A DNA stretch of 64,000 nucleotides, from positions 1,984,001 through 2,048,000 of the forward strand of contig NZ_CP080412.1 of assembly GCF_019457635.1 (NCBI RefSeq), in the 5' to 3' direction. The position numbers and the translations under genes are program-made. A model generated the notes under the pieces. That model did not search any database. It worked only from the letters and a program-made list of their open reading frames with translations, and had not been told where the DNA came from. Positions 17,921 through 26,376 of the stretch are shown in pieces (positions within the stretch are counted from its first letter, which is position 1; each line of letters begins with the position of its first letter). The stretch comes from Shewanella mangrovisoli. GTDB lineage: Bacteria; Pseudomonadota; Gammaproteobacteria; Enterobacterales; Shewanellaceae.

Positions 17921-19117
17921 ATGAGTATCGAAATCAAGGTACCCGTACTGCCAGAATCTGTTGCCGATGCAACTATCGCCACTTGGCACGTAAAAGTGGG
18001 TGAGCAAGTTTCTCGTGATCAAAATCTGGTTGATATTGAAACTGACAAAGTCGTACTGGAAGTGGTTGCACCAGAAGATGGTCACATCGGTGAATTCCTG
18101 TTCCAAGAAGGCGATACCGTTCTGGGCGAGCAAGTGATTGCTAAGTTCATCGCGGGTGCGGTTTCTGGTCAAGAAGTGACTAAAGCCGAAGCCGAAGCTG
18201 CTGCACCTGTTGCCGCTGCTGCGACTGAAGAGTCTAACGATGCATTAAGCCCATCAGTACGTCGTTTACTGGCTGAGCACAATGTTGATGCGAGCAAAGT
18301 GAAGGGCACTGGTGTCGGTGGCCGTATCACTAAAGAAGACGTCGAAGCCTTTATCAAGTCTGCACCTAAAGCGGCTGCAGCTCCAGCGGCTCCTGCGGTA
18401 CAACCACTCGCTGCTGGTCGTAGCGAGAAACGTGTTCCAATGACACGTTTACGTAAGACTATCGCTAACCGTTTATTAGAAGCGAAAAACTCTACTGCAA
18501 TGCTCACGACGTTCAACGAAGTGAACATGAAGCCAATCATGGATATCCGTAAGCAATACCAAGATATCTTTGAAAAGCGCCACGGTATCCGTTTAGGTTT
18601 CATGTCTTTCTACGTGAAAGCGGTGACTGAAGCACTGAAACGCTTCCCAGAAGTGAACGCGTCAATCGACGGTGACGATATCGTTTACCACAACTACTTC
18701 GACGTCAGCATCGCAGTATCGACTCCTCGTGGTCTGGTCACCCCAGTACTGCGTGACACCGATACCATGAGCCTAGCTGATATCGAAAAAGCAGTACGCG
18801 ATCTGGCGATCAAAGGCCGAGATGGCAAGCTGACTGTGGCTGATATGACTGGCGGTAACTTCACTGTGACTAACGGTGGTGTATTCGGCTCGTTAATGTC
18901 TACTCCAATTTTAAACCTGCCACAAAGCGCGATTTTAGGCATGCACGCCATTAAAGACCGCCCAATGGCAGTCAATGGTCAGGTTGAAATCCTGCCCATG
19001 ATGTACCTAGCTCTCTCATATGACCATCGTATTGTCGATGGCCGTGAGTCAGTTGGCTTCTTAGTCGCCATTAAAGACTTCTTGGAAGACCCAACTCGTC
19101 TGCTACTTGACCTATAA
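17921..19117 (+). CDS. sucB: Dihydrolipoamide succinyltransferase, 2-oxoglutarate dehydrogenase E2
   Basis: SucB forms the core of the 2-oxoglutarate dehydrogenase complex and transfers succinyl groups to CoA. The 398 residues comprise one N-terminal lipoyl domain (lipoyl Lys in [11 protein letters not shown], about residue 44), an Ala-rich linker, a peripheral E1/E3-binding domain ([20 protein letters not shown], about 110-145), a second Ala/Pro linker, and a catalytic domain ending with the active-site motif [14 protein letters not shown] lies about 10 bases before the ATG. It is co-transcribed with sucA. A hairpin without a T-run separates it from sucC. Confidence 0.98.
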   Translation: MSIEIKVPVLPESVADATIATWHVKVGEQVSRDQNLVDIETDKVVLEVVAPEDGHIGEFLFQEGDTVLGEQVIAKFIAGAVSGQEVTKAEAEAAAPVAAAATEESNDALSPSVRRLLAEHNVDASKVKGTGVGGRITKEDVEAFIKSAPKAAAAPAAPAVQPLAAGRSEKRVPMTRLRKTIANRLLEAKNSTAMLTTFNEVNMKPIMDIRKQYQDIFEKRHGIRLGFMSFYVKAVTEALKRFPEVNASIDGDDIVYHNYFDVSIAVSTPRGLVTPVLRDTDTMSLADIEKAVRDLAIKGRDGKLTVADMTGGNFTVTNGGVFGSLMSTPILNLPQSAILGMHAIKDRPMAVNGQVEILPMMYLALSYDHRIVDGRESVGFLVAIKDFLEDPTRLLLDL

Positions 19118-19182
19118 TCTAACGCGCTAAACGATAAAGTTTAGCCTGTTAGTTAAAGACAAGCGTCAGACATACCCTCGTG

Positions 19183-19202
19183 ACTGGCCCCGTGGGGCCA
19201 GT
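19183..19202 (+). other. GC-rich hairpin between sucB and sucC
   Basis: ACTGGCCC (19183-19190) and GGGCCAGT (19195-19202) form a compact stem with a four-base loop. The T-run of a terminator is missing, so this is more likely an mRNA stability or processing element that sets different levels of sucAB and sucCD. That role is inferred. Confidence 0.45.
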
Positions 19203-19235
19203 TGGATTTGATTAGAAGTATACGGATAGATCATC

Positions 19236-20402
19236 ATGAATTTGCATGAGTATCAGGCAAAATCCCTATTTGCCGAATATGGTTTACCAGTGTCAGAAGG
19301 TTTTGCATGTGATACAGCCCAAGAAGCTGTAGAAGCGGCAGGCCGTATTGGCGGAAATTTATGGGTTGTTAAGTGTCAAGTACACGCAGGCGGCCGCGGT
19401 AAAGCGGGTGGCGTTAAAGTCACTGGCGATAAAGAAGAAATCAGAGCCTTTGCCGAACACTGGTTAGGCAAAAATCTGGTGACTTATCAAACAGATGAGA
19501 AAGGTCAGCCGGTTGCTAAAATTTTAGTAGAAAGCTGCACCGACATCGCTAACGAACTGTACTTAGGTGCAGTAGTTGACCGCGCTACCCGTCGCGTAGT
19601 GTTCATGGCGTCAACTGAAGGTGGTGTTGAGATTGAGAAAGTGGCCGAAGAAACGCCAGAACTCATTCACAAAGCGATCATCGATCCACTGACTGGTCCT
19701 CAACCATACCAAGCACGTGATCTTGGCTTCAAACTGGGCTTAAACCCAACTCAAATGAAGCAATTCACCAAGATCTTCATGGGTCTGGCGACTATGTTTG
19801 TTGACCACGATTTCGCTCTGCTGGAAATCAACCCACTGGTTATCACCACTGAAGGTAACCTGCACTGCTTAGACGGTAAAATTGGTATCGATGGTAACGC
19901 ACTGTTCCGTCAACCAAAAATCAAAGCAATGCACGATCCATCTCAAGACGACGCCCGTGAAGCTCACGCTGCAATGTTCGAACTGAACTATGTTGCGCTG
20001 GACGGAAACGTAGGTTGTATGGTGAACGGTGCTGGTCTGGCGATGGGTACTATGGACATCGTTAACCTGCATGGCGGCAAGCCAGCTAACTTCCTCGACG
20101 TAGGTGGTGGCGCGACTAAAGAACGTGTTGCTGAAGCATTCAAGATCATTCTGTCTGACAGCAATGTGAAAGCCGTTCTGGTTAACATCTTCGGTGGTAT
20201 CGTACGTTGTGACATGATCGCAGAAGGTATCATTGGCGCTGTTAAAGAAGTTGGCGTTAAAGTGCCAGTTGTAGTGCGTTTAGAAGGTACTAACGCTGAA
20301 TTAGGCCGTGAAGTATTAGCTAAATCAGGTCTTGATATCATTGCAGCTAACAGTCTGACTGATGCGGCTGAGCAAGTAGTTAAAGCTGCGGAGGGCAAAT
20401 AA
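19236..20402 (+). CDS. sucC: Succinyl-CoA synthetase (ADP-forming) beta subunit
   Basis: SucC holds the nucleotide-binding ATP-grasp domain of succinyl-CoA synthetase, which converts succinyl-CoA to succinate with formation of ATP. It has 388 residues and starts [19 protein letters not shown]. The ATP-grasp part contains [17 protein letters not shown] and the metal-binding ALLEINPLV. The C-terminal domain has the subunit-interface motif [10 protein letters not shown]. The stop codon overlaps the sucD start by one base, so the two subunits are translationally coupled. Confidence 0.98.
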   Translation: MNLHEYQAKSLFAEYGLPVSEGFACDTAQEAVEAAGRIGGNLWVVKCQVHAGGRGKAGGVKVTGDKEEIRAFAEHWLGKNLVTYQTDEKGQPVAKILVESCTDIANELYLGAVVDRATRRVVFMASTEGGVEIEKVAEETPELIHKAIIDPLTGPQPYQARDLGFKLGLNPTQMKQFTKIFMGLATMFVDHDFALLEINPLVITTEGNLHCLDGKIGIDGNALFRQPKIKAMHDPSQDDAREAHAAMFELNYVALDGNVGCMVNGAGLAMGTMDIVNLHGGKPANFLDVGGGATKERVAEAFKIILSDSNVKAVLVNIFGGIVRCDMIAEGIIGAVKEVGVKVPVVVRLEGTNAELGREVLAKSGLDIIAANSLTDAAEQVVKAAEGK

Positions 20403-21274
20403 TGTCTGTATTAATTAACAAAGATACCAAGGTAATCTGCCAAGGCTTTACCGGTGGTCAAGGTACTTTCCACTCTCAACAAGCTATCGATTACGGTACG
20501 CAAATGGTTGGTGGTGTATCTCCAGGTAAAGGCGGTACTGAGCACTTAGGTCTGCCAGTGTTCAACACTGTGAAAGACGCTGTCGCTGCTACTGGTGCAA
20601 CCGCTTCTGTTATCTACGTTCCTGCTCCTTTCTGTAAAGATGCCATCCTTGAAGCAATCGACGGTGGTATCGAGCTGATCGTCTGTATCACTGAAGGTAT
20701 CCCAACACTGGATATGCTGGAAGTGAAAGTGAAGCTAGAAGAAACTGGCGTTCGCATGATCGGCCCTAACTGCCCAGGTGTTATCACCCCAGGTGAATGT
20801 AAGATTGGTATTATGCCAGGCCACATTCACTTAAAAGGCAAAGTGGGTATCGTTTCTCGTTCAGGTACGCTGACCTATGAAGCGGTTAAGCAAACTACTG
20901 ACGAAGGTTTCGGCCAATCTACTTGCGTAGGTATCGGTGGTGACCCAATCCCAGGTACTAACTTCATCGACGTATTGGAAATGTTCCAAAACGATCCACA
21001 GACTGAAGCCATCGTGATGATCGGTGAAATCGGTGGTACTGCTGAAGAAGAAGCGGCTGCTTATATCAAAGCTAACGTGACTAAACCAGTTGTGTCTTAC
21101 ATCGCGGGTGTAACTGCTCCTGCTGGTAAACGTATGGGTCACGCGGGTGCGATCATTGCTGGCGGTAAAGGTACTGCTGCTGACAAATTTGCTGCATTAG
21201 AAGCAGCGGGCGTGACAACTGTCCGCTCGTTAGCGGATATCGGCAAAGCGCTGCGTGCTAAAACGGGTTGGTAA
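20402..21274 (+). CDS. sucD: Succinyl-CoA synthetase alpha subunit
   Basis: SucD binds CoA and carries the phosphorylated active-site His. It has 290 residues. The CoA-binding Rossmann part has [11 protein letters not shown] near residue 15 and [14 protein letters not shown]. The phospho-His is the His of [14 protein letters not shown] (about residue 247), and the power-helix sequence GPNCPGVI is present. It is the last gene of the suc block and is followed at once by a strong terminator. Confidence 0.98.
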   Translation: MSVLINKDTKVICQGFTGGQGTFHSQQAIDYGTQMVGGVSPGKGGTEHLGLPVFNTVKDAVAATGATASVIYVPAPFCKDAILEAIDGGIELIVCITEGIPTLDMLEVKVKLEETGVRMIGPNCPGVITPGECKIGIMPGHIHLKGKVGIVSRSGTLTYEAVKQTTDEGFGQSTCVGIGGDPIPGTNFIDVLEMFQNDPQTEAIVMIGEIGGTAEEEAAAYIKANVTKPVVSYIAGVTAPAGKRMGHAGAIIAGGKGTAADKFAALEAAGVTTVRSLADIGKALRAKTGW

Positions 21275-21292
21275 TCTAACCGTTAACACACG

Positions 21293-21316
21293 AAAAGGCG
21301 CCTAAGGCGCCTTTTT
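21293..21316 (+). terminator. sucD terminator
   Basis: AAAAGGCGCC (21293-21302) pairs perfectly with GGCGCCTTTT (21306-21315) around a TAA loop, followed by more T. It is a classic rho-independent terminator 18 bases after the stop codon. Confidence 0.92.
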
Positions 21317-21403
21317 TATTGCGCGTCTGTTAGCGAGTGTCGAGCACTAAAGTGTGAGAGTGGGCAAAGCTAACACCGCGCAGGCTAGCATTTTTATTTA
21401 CAA

Positions 21404-21478
21404 AGGGTTAGATTGAGCCTCTCTACCGAGCGTCATCACCTGATTGACGTGCGAATGCATTAGTAGAGCCACAACCCT
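21404..21478 (+). other. Possible folded leader segment upstream of rnk
   Basis: Three nested complementary pairs can form one long interrupted hairpin: AGGGTT (21404) with AACCCT (21473), CTCTAC (21421) with GTAGAG (21463), and CGTCA (21431) with TGACG (21445). It lies about 175-250 bases before rnk. It may be a small RNA, a leader structure or chance. Confidence 0.25.
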
Positions 21479-21653
21479 AAGCCCTGCGCTTATGGCACCA
21501 CGGCTGTTCAGCAATAAATCTTGTACTTAATTATCACGCGATTGCGGCGTTAAGCTGCGAGCGTATTTTTATATCGGTTTATCCCATTGGGGGAGGATAG
21601 GCCAGCACAGATGTTTAACCCTAAGGGACATCTATTTACACGAGGGAAAGACT

Positions 21654-22061
21654 GTGAAAACACCAAAGATCATTATTTCAGAAATCGATTTAGAAAGACT
21701 CGAGCGTCTATTGGAGTCATTACCGGCGAACGCCTTCCCAGGGCGCGCGGCATTGGAGGCGGAACTCGACCGAGCCGACATTGTGCCCGCAGCGCAGATG
21801 CCCGGTAATGTGGTGACGATGAATTCTGAAGTGAAATTTAGCGTGTCATCCAGTCAGGATACCTTCTGCTTACGGTTAGTTTATCCCAAGGATGCGGCAG
21901 GTGAGGGCACCATTTCTATCCTCGCTCCCGTGGGCAGTGCCTTATTGGGTTTATCCCAAGGGGATGAAATCGAATGGCCAGGCCCAGGTGGCTCAATGGT
22001 CAAAGTGCGTATCGAAGAAATCGTTTATCAGCCAGAGCGTAGCGGTGACTTCCACCGTTAA
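21654..22061 (+). CDS. rnk: Regulator of nucleoside diphosphate kinase, Rnk
   Basis: Rnk is a small GreA/GreB-like protein that binds RNA polymerase and is reported to affect nucleoside diphosphate kinase levels. The 135-residue protein has a short N-terminal coiled-coil (IIISEIDLERLERLLESL) and a FKBP-like C-terminal domain (FCLRLVYPKDA, GSALLGLSQGDEIEW). The coiled coil is shorter than in Gre factors, as is normal for Rnk. The start is GTG at 21654, with GAGGGA about nine bases upstream. It appears to be a single gene. Confidence 0.93.
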   Translation: MKTPKIIISEIDLERLERLLESLPANAFPGRAALEAELDRADIVPAAQMPGNVVTMNSEVKFSVSSSQDTFCLRLVYPKDAAGEGTISILAPVGSALLGLSQGDEIEWPGPGGSMVKVRIEEIVYQPERSGDFHR

Positions 22062-22095
22062 TCGCAGCGCTGGATATTAGTGTGTAGAGGGCAAT

Positions 22096-22608
22096 ATGAA
22101 GGAAGCCAAAATGATTATACAAACAGAGCGTTTAATACTCAGACCATTTACCGAGCAGGATATCGATGCCCTCTATTTGATGAACAGTAACCCTGCGATG
22201 TTGAAATACATTCCAACCGTGCCTTTTACTGAGCGTGAGCAGGCACGTGAACTGTTCCATAACGTGATTTCGCAGGATTATCAGCAGCGTGGATTTGGTC
22301 GCTGGGCCGTCGAGCATAAAGCCGATAATAAAGTGATTGGCTTTTGCGGGCCAAAGTTTATTCCTGAATATAACGAAGTCGAAATTGGCTATCGCTATTT
22401 TCCCGAGTATTGGGGCAAGGGGATTGGTACCGAAGCTGCTCAAGCGGCAATCAGCGTGTTTCCGCAGTTTGGTATTACGCAAATCATTGCCTTGATCCTA
22501 GAGGGTAACATTGGCTCTGAAGGCGTTGCTAAACGCATAGGCATGCATTGGCGTGAACCTAGCGAGTTTATGGGGCATAAAGTGAATGTGTACGCGAAGG
22601 TGCTCTAA
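22096..22608 (+). CDS. GNAT family N-acetyltransferase (RimJ/RimL type)
   Basis: It transfers an acetyl group from acetyl-CoA to an amine. The acceptor is unknown, and candidates are a protein N terminus or a small molecule. The 170 residues open with TERLILRPFTEQDIDALY, typical of the Acetyltransf_3 (RimJ/L) branch. The acetyl-CoA pyrophosphate-binding loop is YWGKGIGTEAAQ (about residues 113-124), preceded by the beta strand VEIGYRYFPE. A second in-frame ATG at 22111 has its own AAGGA site and would start directly at MIIQTERL, so it may be the true start. It stands alone with a terminator after it. Confidence 0.88.
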   Translation: MKEAKMIIQTERLILRPFTEQDIDALYLMNSNPAMLKYIPTVPFTEREQARELFHNVISQDYQQRGFGRWAVEHKADNKVIGFCGPKFIPEYNEVEIGYRYFPEYWGKGIGTEAAQAAISVFPQFGITQIIALILEGNIGSEGVAKRIGMHWREPSEFMGHKVNVYAKVL

Positions 22609-22629
22609 CAGTGCTTGAGCGTTTCGATA

Positions 22630-22658
22630 AAAAAACCAGCCTAGATGGCTGGTTTTTT
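22630..22658. terminator. Bidirectional terminator between acetyltransferase and fur
   Basis: A 12-bp stem (22630-22641 with 22647-22658) has a five-base loop and A-run and T-run ends. It serves both convergent genes. Confidence 0.88.
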
Positions 22659-22700
22659 ATTAGGCTTGTCTGGTTGATATCCAGATTGAGCTAAATCTGC

Positions 22701-23132
22701 TTACTCGTCGTTATGATCGCACTTATCGTTAGTGCAATGACCGTACAAATATAAGCTGTGGTTGGTCAGTTTAATGTTGTACTTGCTGGCGATCTCGTCT
22801 TGGCGACGTTCAATCACTTCGTCTGAAAACTCAATCACTTTGCCGCAAGAAAGGCACACTAAGTGATCGTGGTGGTGTTGAGTCGATAACTCGAATACCG
22901 CCTTGCCACTTTCGAAGTGGTGGCGAGATACGATACCGGCATCATCAAACTGGTTTAATACACGGTAAACTGTTGCTAGACCAATTTCTTCACCTAAATC
23001 GAGCAGTTTCTTGTATAAGTCTTCTGCACTGATATGTTGGTTTTCAGGTCCTTGCATCAGTTCGAGGATCTTGACTCGTGGCAGGGTGATTTTCAAACCG
23101 GCTTTTTTGAGCGCTTGATTTCCATCTGTCAT
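22701..23132 (-). CDS. fur: Ferric uptake regulator Fur
   Basis: Fur is the Fe2+-dependent repressor of iron acquisition genes. The 143 residues begin MTDGNQALKKAGLKITLPRVKILEL, followed by the winged-helix DNA-binding domain (ISAEDLYKKLLDLGEEIGLATVYRVLNQF). The dimerisation domain has the metal-binding HHHDHLVCLSCGKVIEF motif, with a CxxC pair for structural zinc and a second Cys pair near the C terminus (HCTNDKCDHNDE). Length and motifs match gammaproteobacterial Fur rather than Zur. The gene has its own upstream region and no fldA neighbour. Whether it autoregulates cannot be settled, since I did not find a good Fur box. Confidence 0.97.
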   Translation of the reverse strand: MTDGNQALKKAGLKITLPRVKILELMQGPENQHISAEDLYKKLLDLGEEIGLATVYRVLNQFDDAGIVSRHHFESGKAVFELSTQHHHDHLVCLSCGKVIEFSDEVIERRQDEIASKYNIKLTNHSLYLYGHCTNDKCDHNDE

Positions 23133-23388
23133 TGCTAATCTCTTGATTGCAGAACCAATAGGTTCATCCGTGGATAGTGAATGCCATTATAGGGGGTCAA
23201 ATTAAAAACTTAAACCTTTGTTCTAGCTTTATGGGTCTATATGCAGATAAATTGTGTCACTTAGCGCGAAATTGCAATAAATTGCGGCAATTCAAGCATA
23301 GTTTTTGTAAGGTTATACCAAGGAATAATGTTCACGACGCGCAAATGTCGGGACAATGGACAGAATAATTACAATAAAAGGAAGCGGT

Positions 23389-24132
23389 ATGTACCAGCAT
23401 ATTGTGGTGTTAACTGGCGCGGGCATTTCTGCCGAATCGGGATTACGTACCTTTCGCGATCAAGATGGTCTATGGGAAGAACATCATATTGAAGACGTGG
23501 CCACTCCTGAAGGTTATGCCCGCGATACCCAACTGGTTGAACGATTTTATAACAGTCGTTGGGAGCAATTGCACAGTGGCGCCGTGATGCCCAATGCGGC
23601 GCATCTGGCGTTAGCTAAGCTAGAAGCGGAATTTGCCGGACAATTATTGGTCGTGACTCAAAACATCGATGACTTACATGAAAGGGCTGGCTCACGGCGC
23701 TTATTGCACATGCATGGCGAATTATCCAAAGGTCGCTGTCCACGCTCTCGCCAAACTTTTTTATTGAGAGAACCCTTCGGCCCCAATAACTGTTGTACTT
23801 GCTGTATTCCGGCGCAACGATTGCGCCCCCATGTGGTGTGGTTTGGCGAAATGCCGCTGGGGATGGACAGAATTCACGATGCGCTCGATAACTGCGATTT
23901 GTTTATCGCCATTGGCACCTCGGGTACTGTGTATCCGGCGGCAGGGTTTGTCGATACGGCCAATCATCATGGCGCGCAAACGGTGGAAGTTAATTTAGTC
24001 ACACCCGACAGACACAGCCAGTTCCAATATCATTTAACCGGTAAAGCGGGGGAGTTGGTGCCTAAATTGGTCGATACCATACTCGCAGGTAAAGTGATTG
24101 GCTCCGATTTAGCCGAGTCTAATCTGATTTAA
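23389..24132 (+). CDS. cobB: Sir2-family NAD-dependent protein deacylase, CobB type
   Basis: It removes acetyl or succinyl groups from protein lysines using NAD+. I chose ATG 23389 (MYQHIVVLTGAGISAESG, 247 residues), because AAGGAAG lies just upstream. An in-frame ATG at 23356 would add 11 unlikely residues. Visible are GAGISAESGLRTFR (NAD binding), TQNIDDLHERAG, the catalytic His in LHMHGEL, four Cys-type zinc ligands (RCP and the NCCTCC cluster), and HVVWFGEMP. The Tyr and Arg of FYNSRW correspond to the class III YxxR pair that favours succinyl-lysine. The next gene, a P-loop protein, starts 18 bases later and is likely co-transcribed. Confidence 0.94.
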   Translation: MYQHIVVLTGAGISAESGLRTFRDQDGLWEEHHIEDVATPEGYARDTQLVERFYNSRWEQLHSGAVMPNAAHLALAKLEAEFAGQLLVVTQNIDDLHERAGSRRLLHMHGELSKGRCPRSRQTFLLREPFGPNNCCTCCIPAQRLRPHVVWFGEMPLGMDRIHDALDNCDLFIAIGTSGTVYPAAGFVDTANHHGAQTVEVNLVTPDRHSQFQYHLTGKAGELVPKLVDTILAGKVIGSDLAESNLI

Positions 24133-24150
24133 CCGGGTCGATTTAAAACA

Positions 24151-24615
24151 ATGAGCAGCGAGTGTATGACGCAAAAACTGGCGATTATTATGCGAGGATT
24201 ACCGGGAAGCGGTAAATCCCATTGGGTCGAGCAGTTTGTTGCTAATCTACCGTTAGAAGAGGCGCTGCGCGTTCGCCAAGGCGGCATTTTTTCGACCGAT
24301 AGTTTTTTCTACGAAGGAGAGGAGTATCGATTCGATGCGAAAAAACTCTCCGAATACCATCAACGTAATTTAACCGCGTTTATTCAAGCGCTCAGTAGCG
24401 CTCAGCCTATCGTGATTTGTGACAACACGAATCTTTGCCGCTGGGAATACATGGCCTATGAGGCGGCAGCGAAAGCCTTAGGTTATCAAGTGCGTATCGT
24501 TCTGGTGGGCGAGCCTTTAGACCGCGCGCATCAACAACTGTGTGCCGAGCGTAATCGTCATGGTGTGCCGCTAAATCAAATACGACGCATGGCCGCGCAG
24601 TTTGAGGCATTCTAG
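24151..24615 (+). CDS. AAA_33-type P-loop ATPase/kinase-like protein
   Basis: The 154 residues contain a Walker A motif GLPGSGKSHW near residue 17 and a downstream DNTNLCRWEY motif. That combination is seen in the AAA_33 / N4BP2-like group related to polynucleotide kinase and zeta toxin folds. A conserved FSTDSFF segment follows the first helix. The substrate is unknown. Members are annotated as ATP-binding or kinase proteins. ATG 24166 (MTQKLAIIMRG) is an alternative start, and neither has a strong ribosome site. It probably forms a two-gene unit with cobB. Confidence 0.78.
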   Translation: MSSECMTQKLAIIMRGLPGSGKSHWVEQFVANLPLEEALRVRQGGIFSTDSFFYEGEEYRFDAKKLSEYHQRNLTAFIQALSSAQPIVICDNTNLCRWEYMAYEAAAKALGYQVRIVLVGEPLDRAHQQLCAERNRHGVPLNQIRRMAAQFEAF

Positions 24616-24663
24616 GGCGCCTCATCTGCCGCTGTGTAGATGCATAGCGTGTCATCGCTTTGT

Positions 24664-24721
24664 ATTGACTCGACTTTCAATTGACTCGATTTTCTCAGTT
24701 AAGTGATAAGTGATAAGTTGT
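24664..24721. repeat. Short tandem repeats downstream of the P-loop gene
   Basis: A 16-bp unit occurs twice (24664-24679 and 24680-24695, two mismatches), and a 7-bp AAGTGAT unit occurs twice, plus a variant, from 24701. These are noncoding and of no known role. Confidence 0.5.
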
Positions 24722-24859
24722 TATCTTCTGCTGTTAGCCTGATATTGAAATATGCGGTTATACAGTCGTGATATTGTGTTGCATAAGCTTGATCTTAATG
24801 ACAGTTTCGAATTTCAATGTCGATTATAATCAGCTAAGTCCCGCCCTCTGGAGTGTTCC

Positions 24860-25222
24860 TTGTTAACAAAACTGCTGCTCACCTTAGCCGTTATCATTAT
24901 GGCGATTTTACTGCTGGCCAGCCAGCGTCCTAAGCAGGCGTCTGCCACTTCGGTGGATTTTCCGCCGATGCAGAGTCTGTGGCGCCGTTACGGCATGCGG
25001 GGCGCATTTTTACTGCTGGGGCTGAGTCTTTTAAGCTACAGTGTGTGGTATTGGTACGATCAACATAAAGTCGTGACTGTGATGATAGTATCCCCTGCAG
25101 GGGTGTTATCCGGCGTGTACAAGGCGCGTAAAGGGGATATCTCTGAGGCCAAAATGGTGACGGTTGAGGGCGTACATATTCGCTTTTCTAATGCGGAGCG
25201 GCTGGAAATTCTCGAAGACTAA
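24860..25222 (+). CDS. Small membrane protein of unknown function
   Basis: I do not recognise a family. The 120 residues have two hydrophobic segments (about residues 2-20 and 48-66) separated by a basic, Pro-containing loop (RPKQASATSVDFPPMQSLWRR). A soluble tail of about 50 residues with beta-strand character follows (VVTVMIVSPAGVLSGVYKARKGDI). Two passes would place the tail on the same side as the N terminus. The start is TTG at 24860, with GGAG about nine bases upstream. It is followed by corA 126 bases later, but the gap and a possible promoter suggest separate transcription. Confidence 0.72.
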   Translation: MLTKLLLTLAVIIMAILLLASQRPKQASATSVDFPPMQSLWRRYGMRGAFLLLGLSLLSYSVWYWYDQHKVVTVMIVSPAGVLSGVYKARKGDISEAKMVTVEGVHIRFSNAERLEILED

Positions 25223-25348
25223 CACAGATTTATTTTATGAATTTATCGCTCCCGCCTTTTCATTACTAAGTTATGCGTTAAACTAGCGACAATTTTTTAG
25301 CCTGCACTTAAGTGGACTTTTTAGCTTAAGTTTTTTTCAGGAGGACAC

Positions 25349-26296
25349 ATGATTACTGCCTATGTCTACGAAAACCGTCAACTGACGGTCACTGAGATTA
25401 ACACACAAGACAGTATTCCGGCGTCGACCATATGGTTGGATCTCTATAAACCTGATGATGCAGAGCGAGAATGGTTAAGTCGTTTTTCCGTTGAAGAAGT
25501 GCCCGACGAAGAGGATATCAACGAGATTGAGGCCTCGGCGCGTTTTTATCAAAACAGCGACGGCTTACATATCAATTCGTTATTCCCCCAGCGGGTGGGA
25601 CAAGACGTACGTGGGGTGAACGTTTCCTTCAACTTGCGGACGAATTTCCTGTTGACCATACGTGAGGAGGATGTCGGCCTTATCCGTTTGTTGCGTAACT
25701 ATTTACGTTTAGGGCGACTCGAAGTCTCAACCCCGCAGGAATTGTTCCTCGAGCTGTTTAACCTCAAAGTGGATTACCTCTCTGACTTGATTGAGGATGT
25801 GTATACCGTGCTCGAAAATGTCGGTGAGCAAGTGTTCGACAGCGAAGAACTCGATGATGTGTTCAAGCTTATTACCTTGCAGGAAGACTCCAACGGTAAA
25901 ATTCGATTGAGCTTGCTCGATACCCAGCGCTCACTGCGTTATATGCAGCGCTACTACCGCGGTCAATTGTCCGATGAACATTTGAAAGACTTACGGGAAA
26001 TGCTCTCGGATATCGAGTCGTTAATGCCCCACAGTCAGTTTATCTTCGATAAGTTAAACTTCCTGCTTGATGCTGCCATGGGTTTCAGTGGCTTACAGCA
26101 GAATAAGATCATTAAAATCTTCTCGGTTGCCGCTGTGGTGTTTCTGCCGCCCACTTTGATTGCCAGTAGCTACGGGATGAACTTCCATGGTATGCCTGAG
26201 TTAGGTTGGCAATATGGTTATCCGATGGCAATCATGATGATGCTCGCCAGTGCTGCGGGCACGTATTTCTTCTTTAAACGTAAGCATTGGCTGTAA
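25349..26296 (+). CDS. corA: CorA magnesium/cobalt transporter
   Basis: CorA is a pentameric inner-membrane channel for Mg2+ (also Co2+ and Ni2+). The 315 residues give a long cytoplasmic N-terminal funnel domain and two C-terminal helices. The first of these ends in the signature YGMNFHGMPEL (about residues 277-287), which contains the GMN selectivity filter. The second helix ends in KRKHW, the usual basic C terminus. It starts at ATG 25349 after a very strong AGGAGG site. It is a single gene with a terminator. Confidence 0.97.
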   Translation: MITAYVYENRQLTVTEINTQDSIPASTIWLDLYKPDDAEREWLSRFSVEEVPDEEDINEIEASARFYQNSDGLHINSLFPQRVGQDVRGVNVSFNLRTNFLLTIREEDVGLIRLLRNYLRLGRLEVSTPQELFLELFNLKVDYLSDLIEDVYTVLENVGEQVFDSEELDDVFKLITLQEDSNGKIRLSLLDTQRSLRYMQRYYRGQLSDEHLKDLREMLSDIESLMPHSQFIFDKLNFLLDAAMGFSGLQQNKIIKIFSVAAVVFLPPTLIASSYGMNFHGMPELGWQYGYPMAIMMMLASAAGTYFFFKRKHWL

Positions 26297-26323
26297 TAGA
26301 CATTCAATGATTTCGAAAGAGAC

Positions 26324-26350
26324 AAAAAGCCGGAGTCACTCCGGCTTTTT
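26324..26350. terminator. Bidirectional terminator between corA and the HD-GYP gene
   Basis: A 12-bp perfect stem (26324-26335 with 26339-26350) has a TCA loop and AAAAA/TTTTT ends, between convergent genes. Confidence 0.92.
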
Positions 26351-26376
26351 ATTGGGCAAATGAATCTCTTTATGGA

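Larger units (their letters stand above)
21275..21653. other. Noncoding region between sucD and rnk
   Basis: The sucD terminator occupies the left end. The rest must hold the rnk promoter and leader. I see no ORF. A potentially folded segment at 21404-21478 is listed separately. No clear promoter was identified. Confidence 0.5.

Noticed and set aside
9913..21274. Missing lpd as a sign of a broken TCA block
   Set aside because: In Shewanella and E. coli-like genomes the E3 gene is shared with pyruvate dehydrogenase and located elsewhere, so its absence here is normal.
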